Shown here one piece after another: positions 4,591 through 6,554 of a DNA stretch of 6,554 bases (its first letter is position 1; each line of letters opens with the position of its first letter). This stretch comes from RGIG5579 sp045531235 (GTDB lineage: Bacteria > Bacillota > Clostridia > Oscillospirales > SIG627), in the NCBI GenBank assembly GCA_045531235.1, contig JAZSDQ010000101.1, forward strand, positions 1 to 6,554. Reading direction: 5' to 3'. Below the pieces are notes generated by a model. The model made no database searches, was not told the DNA's origin, and saw only the letters and a list, made by a program, of their open reading frames with translations. A program made the position numbers and the translations under genes.

Positions 4591-5262
4591 TTACCAGATG
4601 AAAGGGATCAATCGGTATTTGACCTTTTGTTTATATGCACGATATCCCCCCAGCTCTTTTTCAAGAAATGCTTCTTCGCCTTTAATTCTTTTTGCAATAA
4701 TAAAGGGGTACGCAAGAAAAACCAAAAAGGAATATATGGAGCCGAGCAACAGCGGCATTGATAAAAACAAAAGTATTGTTGCACTATACATCGGGTGCCT
4801 GACGATACCGTATAATCCCGTATCAATCACCTTTTGGTTTTCTTGCACTTCAATGGTGCGGCTGAGATAGGTATTTTCTCTGAGCACTTCGGCATAAAGG
4901 AGGTATGCCGCAAGAAAAATCACAGAAGCAGCGATGATTACCCATCTTGGCAGCATAAACCATTGAAAACGAAAGTTTAACCCTGCCACGATGAATCCCA
5001 CCAAAAACATAAGCCCGCTTAACTTTATAACAATACTTTGTTCCTGTTGCTTTTCTTTTGCGTCCAGTCTGCTTTTTAACAGAGTTGGATTTTTGAACAT
5101 CATGACAATTCCTGCGAAAAACATGGGTACAAATAATAATCCCATAAATAACCAGCCGTTAAGGAACGAAAGGGTACCTGCCGGGAAGAATATCAAGAAA
5201 CCGATCAAAATGATACCGAATATAAATTTGCTTATCGCTTGAATCAATAATTTTATCGTCAT
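4591..5262 (-). CDS. Isoprenylcysteine carboxyl methyltransferase-family membrane protein
   Basis: A 223-residue polytopic membrane protein with hydrophobic segments at about 11-28, 36-55, 82-97, 107-127 and 162-190. The C-terminal half carries the ICMT/phospholipid-methyltransferase signature: DTGLYGIVRHPMYSA (147-161), then GEEAFLEKELGGYRAYKQKVKYRLIP (195-220), the pattern G-Y-x-x-V-R-H-P-x-Y followed by EE..L....G..Y..Y...V..LIP. These residues bind S-adenosylmethionine in characterised relatives. Bacteria lack prenylated CaaX proteins of the eukaryotic type, so the substrate is unknown; a lipid or small thiol is possible. The start at 5262 is chosen because GGAGA lies 6 bases upstream. 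Upstream in-frame ATGs (5310, 5337) fall inside the predicted promoter. It is divergent from the putP-like gene and convergent with tRNA-Val(CAC). The family is clear, the function is not. Confidence 0.85.
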   Translation of the reverse strand: MTIKLLIQAISKFIFGIILIGFLIFFPAGTLSFLNGWLFMGLLFVPMFFAGIVMMFKNPTLLKSRLDAKEKQQEQSIVIKLSGLMFLVGFIVAGLNFRFQWFMLPRWVIIAASVIFLAAYLLYAEVLRENTYLSRTIEVQENQKVIDTGLYGIVRHPMYSATILLFLSMPLLLGSIYSFLVFLAYPFIIAKRIKGEEAFLEKELGGYRAYKQKVKYRLIPFIW

Positions 5263-5268
5263 AGCAAA

Positions 5269-5273
5269 TCTCC
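5269..5273 (-). promoter_or_regulatory. Ribosome binding site deciding the methyltransferase start
   Basis: GGAGA on the minus strand lies 6 bases before the ATG at 5262. Together with the promoter at 5309-5337 it rules out the longer open frame that begins at 5337. Confidence 0.7.
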
Positions 5274-5308
5274 ATCTCAATTTCAATTCCGAACTATCTT
5301 GTATATTC

Positions 5309-5337
5309 ATTATACCAAAGATATATATATCCTTCAA
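5309..5337 (-). promoter_or_regulatory. Promoter of the ICMT-family gene
   Basis: On the minus strand there is TTGAAG (5337-5332), a 17-base spacer, then a perfect TATAAT (5314-5309). The start is expected near 5302, giving a leader of about 40 bases. The spacer contains the 12-base palindrome GATATATATATC (5320-5331). Confidence 0.75.
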
Positions 5338-5375
5338 TATTTTTAATGAAGCAAAGTTTCCGAATTCCCCAAATG

Positions 5376-5405
5376 TTGACTTTTCCCCTTGGGTTATGGT
5401 AAACT
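5376..5405 (+). promoter_or_regulatory. Probable promoter of the putP-like gene
   Basis: TTGACT (5376-5381), an 18-base spacer and TAAACT (5400-5405). This would start transcription near 5412 and leave a leader of about 49 bases with no notable structure. The -35 region and first spacer bases, GTTGACTTTTCCC, are identical to those of the tRNA-Val(GAC) promoter. The -10 is weak, so the assignment is moderate. Confidence 0.55.
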
Positions 5406-5460
5406 CTAAACATCATAGAACTGTAGAATCGGTTTTTAAATCATTATAAGGAGATTTTTT

Positions 5461-6554
5461 ATGGATAGCAAAACCATACAGATCCTGATTGCTATGATTA
5501 TTTATATGGCAGTCGTTATCGGTATCGGCGTGATTTATGCAAAGCGCGCCAATAAAAATTCAGAAGAATATTTTCTCGGAGGCAGATCTCTCGGTCCTTG
5601 GGTCACGGCAATGAGCGCCGAGGCTTCGGATATGAGCGGCTGGCTTTTGATGGGCCTTCCAGGCGTGGCCTATTGGTGTGGTCTGGCAGATGCCTTCTGG
5701 ACCGCTCTCGGACTTGCGGTAGGTACGTATTTTAACTGGCTCATCGTTTCCAAACGCTTACGCCGTTACAGCGTTCGAGCCAACAATTCCATCACCCTTC
5801 CCGAATTCTTTTCCAACCGTTTTCGTGAAAAGAATAAAACCATTATGCTTCTTGCAGCAGCGTTCATTCTCATTTTCTTTACCGTTTATGCTTCCAGTTG
5901 CTTTGTAACCTGCGGCAAGCTCTTTTCTACTTTGTTTGGCGCTTCTTATGTGTCTATGCTCATTGTCGGCGCCGTCTTTGTTCTTCTTTATACCGTCCTT
6001 GGTGGCTTTCTTGCAGAAAGCGCGTCTGACTTTATGCAGGCCATCGTAATGATCATTGCTTTGACACTGGTTGTTATCCTCGGTGTAAAAGAGGCAGGCG
6101 GTCTTGGCGCGGTTATAGAAAATGCGAAGTCCATTCCCGGCTTCCTTGAATTTTTCGGTCTTGCCAATCCCATTGTCAATGAAAACGGTCAGCAGCTGGT
6201 AGAAGCAGGCAAGCCTCTCTTCGGAGAAGCTGTTCCTTACGGCATTCTTTCCGTTTGTTCCATGATGGCTTGGGGTCTTGGGTATTTCGGTATGCCTCAG
6301 GTGCTTCTCCGCTTTATGGCGATCCGCAAGGAAAGCGAATTGGATCGTTCCCGCCGCATTGCGATGATCTGGGTTATCATTTCTCTCGGTGTTGCCGTAT
6401 TTATCGGTATCGTCGGCCGTCAGCTCTACCCTGTGCAGCTTCTGACCAAATCTGCTGCTGAAAACATCTTTATTAATCTTGCTACCAATTCTTTGATTCC
6501 CATTTTGGCAGGTTTTGTTATGGCAGGTATTCTTGCCGCTACCATCAGCTCCTC
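5461..6554 (+). CDS. putP: Sodium/proline symporter (PutP-type, SSS family), 3' truncated by window
   Basis: The first 364 codons of an integral membrane sodium:solute symporter. They align along their whole length with E. coli PutP, which imports proline with Na+. Matches include YFLGGRSLGPWVTAMSA (37-53), SDMSGWLLMGLPG (56-68) with the Na+-site aspartate D57 (E. coli D55) and R42 (E. coli R40). Others are NNSITLPEFFSNRF (108-121), LGGFLAESASD (180-190) and MAWGLGYFGMPQVLLRFMA (269-287). The last residues, ILAATISS, place S363/S364 at the Na2-site Ser/Thr pair (E. coli S340/T341). About a quarter of the usual ~500 residues lies beyond the edge. AAGGAG is 7 bases before the ATG. It is divergent from the ICMT-like gene. 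Proline as substrate is inferred from close similarity in the signature regions; another SSS substrate cannot be excluded. Confidence 0.92.
   Translation, partial: MDSKTIQILIAMIIYMAVVIGIGVIYAKRANKNSEEYFLGGRSLGPWVTAMSAEASDMSGWLLMGLPGVAYWCGLADAFWTALGLAVGTYFNWLIVSKRLRRYSVRANNSITLPEFFSNRFREKNKTIMLLAAAFILIFFTVYASSCFVTCGKLFSTLFGASYVSMLIVGAVFVLLYTVLGGFLAESASDFMQAIVMIIALTLVVILGVKEAGGLGAVIENAKSIPGFLEFFGLANPIVNENGQQLVEAGKPLFGEAVPYGILSVCSMMAWGLGYFGMPQVLLRFMAIRKESELDRSRRIAMIWVIISLGVAVFIGIVGRQLYPVQLLTKSAAENIFINLATNSLIPILAGFVMAGILAATISS

Noticed and set aside
5263..5337. Longer N-terminus of the ICMT-family protein from 5337 or 5310
   Set aside because: The extra codons lie across the promoter -35/-10 and have no ribosome binding site; the ATG at 5262 has GGAGA.
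1..6554. CRISPR arrays, insertion sequences, integrase att sites, toxin-antitoxin or phage-defence genes
   Set aside because: No spaced direct repeats, transposase-like proteins or flanking duplications are seen. The tRNA genes have no adjacent integrase or partial tRNA copy. All long frames are housekeeping genes or their shadows.

Overview
This window looks like chromosomal housekeeping DNA from a low-to-moderate GC Firmicute, most likely a clostridial (Oscillospiraceae/Ruminococcaceae-like) gut-type bacterium. The evidence is strong AGGAG ribosome binding sites, near-consensus TTGACA/TATAAT promoters, many intrinsic terminators with T-tracts, tRNA genes that encode their own CCA, and Firmicute-type Cca and DUF177-L32 proteins. 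I see no mobile element, phage gene, CRISPR array or obvious horizontally acquired island.

Layout. On the minus strand from right to left, positions 2443 to 1 hold cca (CCA-adding enzyme), then a perfect-consensus promoter driving a DUF177/YceD protein and rpmF (ribosomal protein L32). A 151-base spacer with a terminator and competing RNA hairpins follows, then the N-terminus of a DUF512-type PDZ/radical-SAM protein that runs off the left edge. On the plus strand at 2536-2612 a tRNA-Arg(ACG) is divergent from cca and has its own promoter and terminator. Its terminator faces that of glnA (minus, 2743-4167), a type I glutamine synthetase with beta-subclass features. Upstream of glnA, on the same strand, is tRNA-Val(GAC). 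A second valine tRNA, tRNA-Val(CAC), points the other way from a shared 159-base promoter region. It converges on an isoprenylcysteine-methyltransferase-like membrane protein (minus, 4591-5262). The right end holds a PutP-type sodium/proline symporter (plus, from 5461), cut by the window edge and divergent from the membrane methyltransferase.

How the genes relate. The left half is a translation neighbourhood: tRNA 3'-end maturation or repair (Cca), tRNA genes, a 23S rRNA-linked protein (DUF177) and L32. The right half is nitrogen and osmolyte metabolism (glutamine synthetase, proline uptake) plus one membrane enzyme of unknown substrate. Almost every promoter and terminator can be read from the sequence. 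The two places where simple punctuation does not explain expression are the rpmF-DUF512 spacer, which has mutually exclusive hairpins including a terminator, and the tRNA-Val-terminator-glnA junction, where glnA has no convincing promoter of its own. These are the best candidates for undescribed regulation. No clearly novel multi-gene system is visible.
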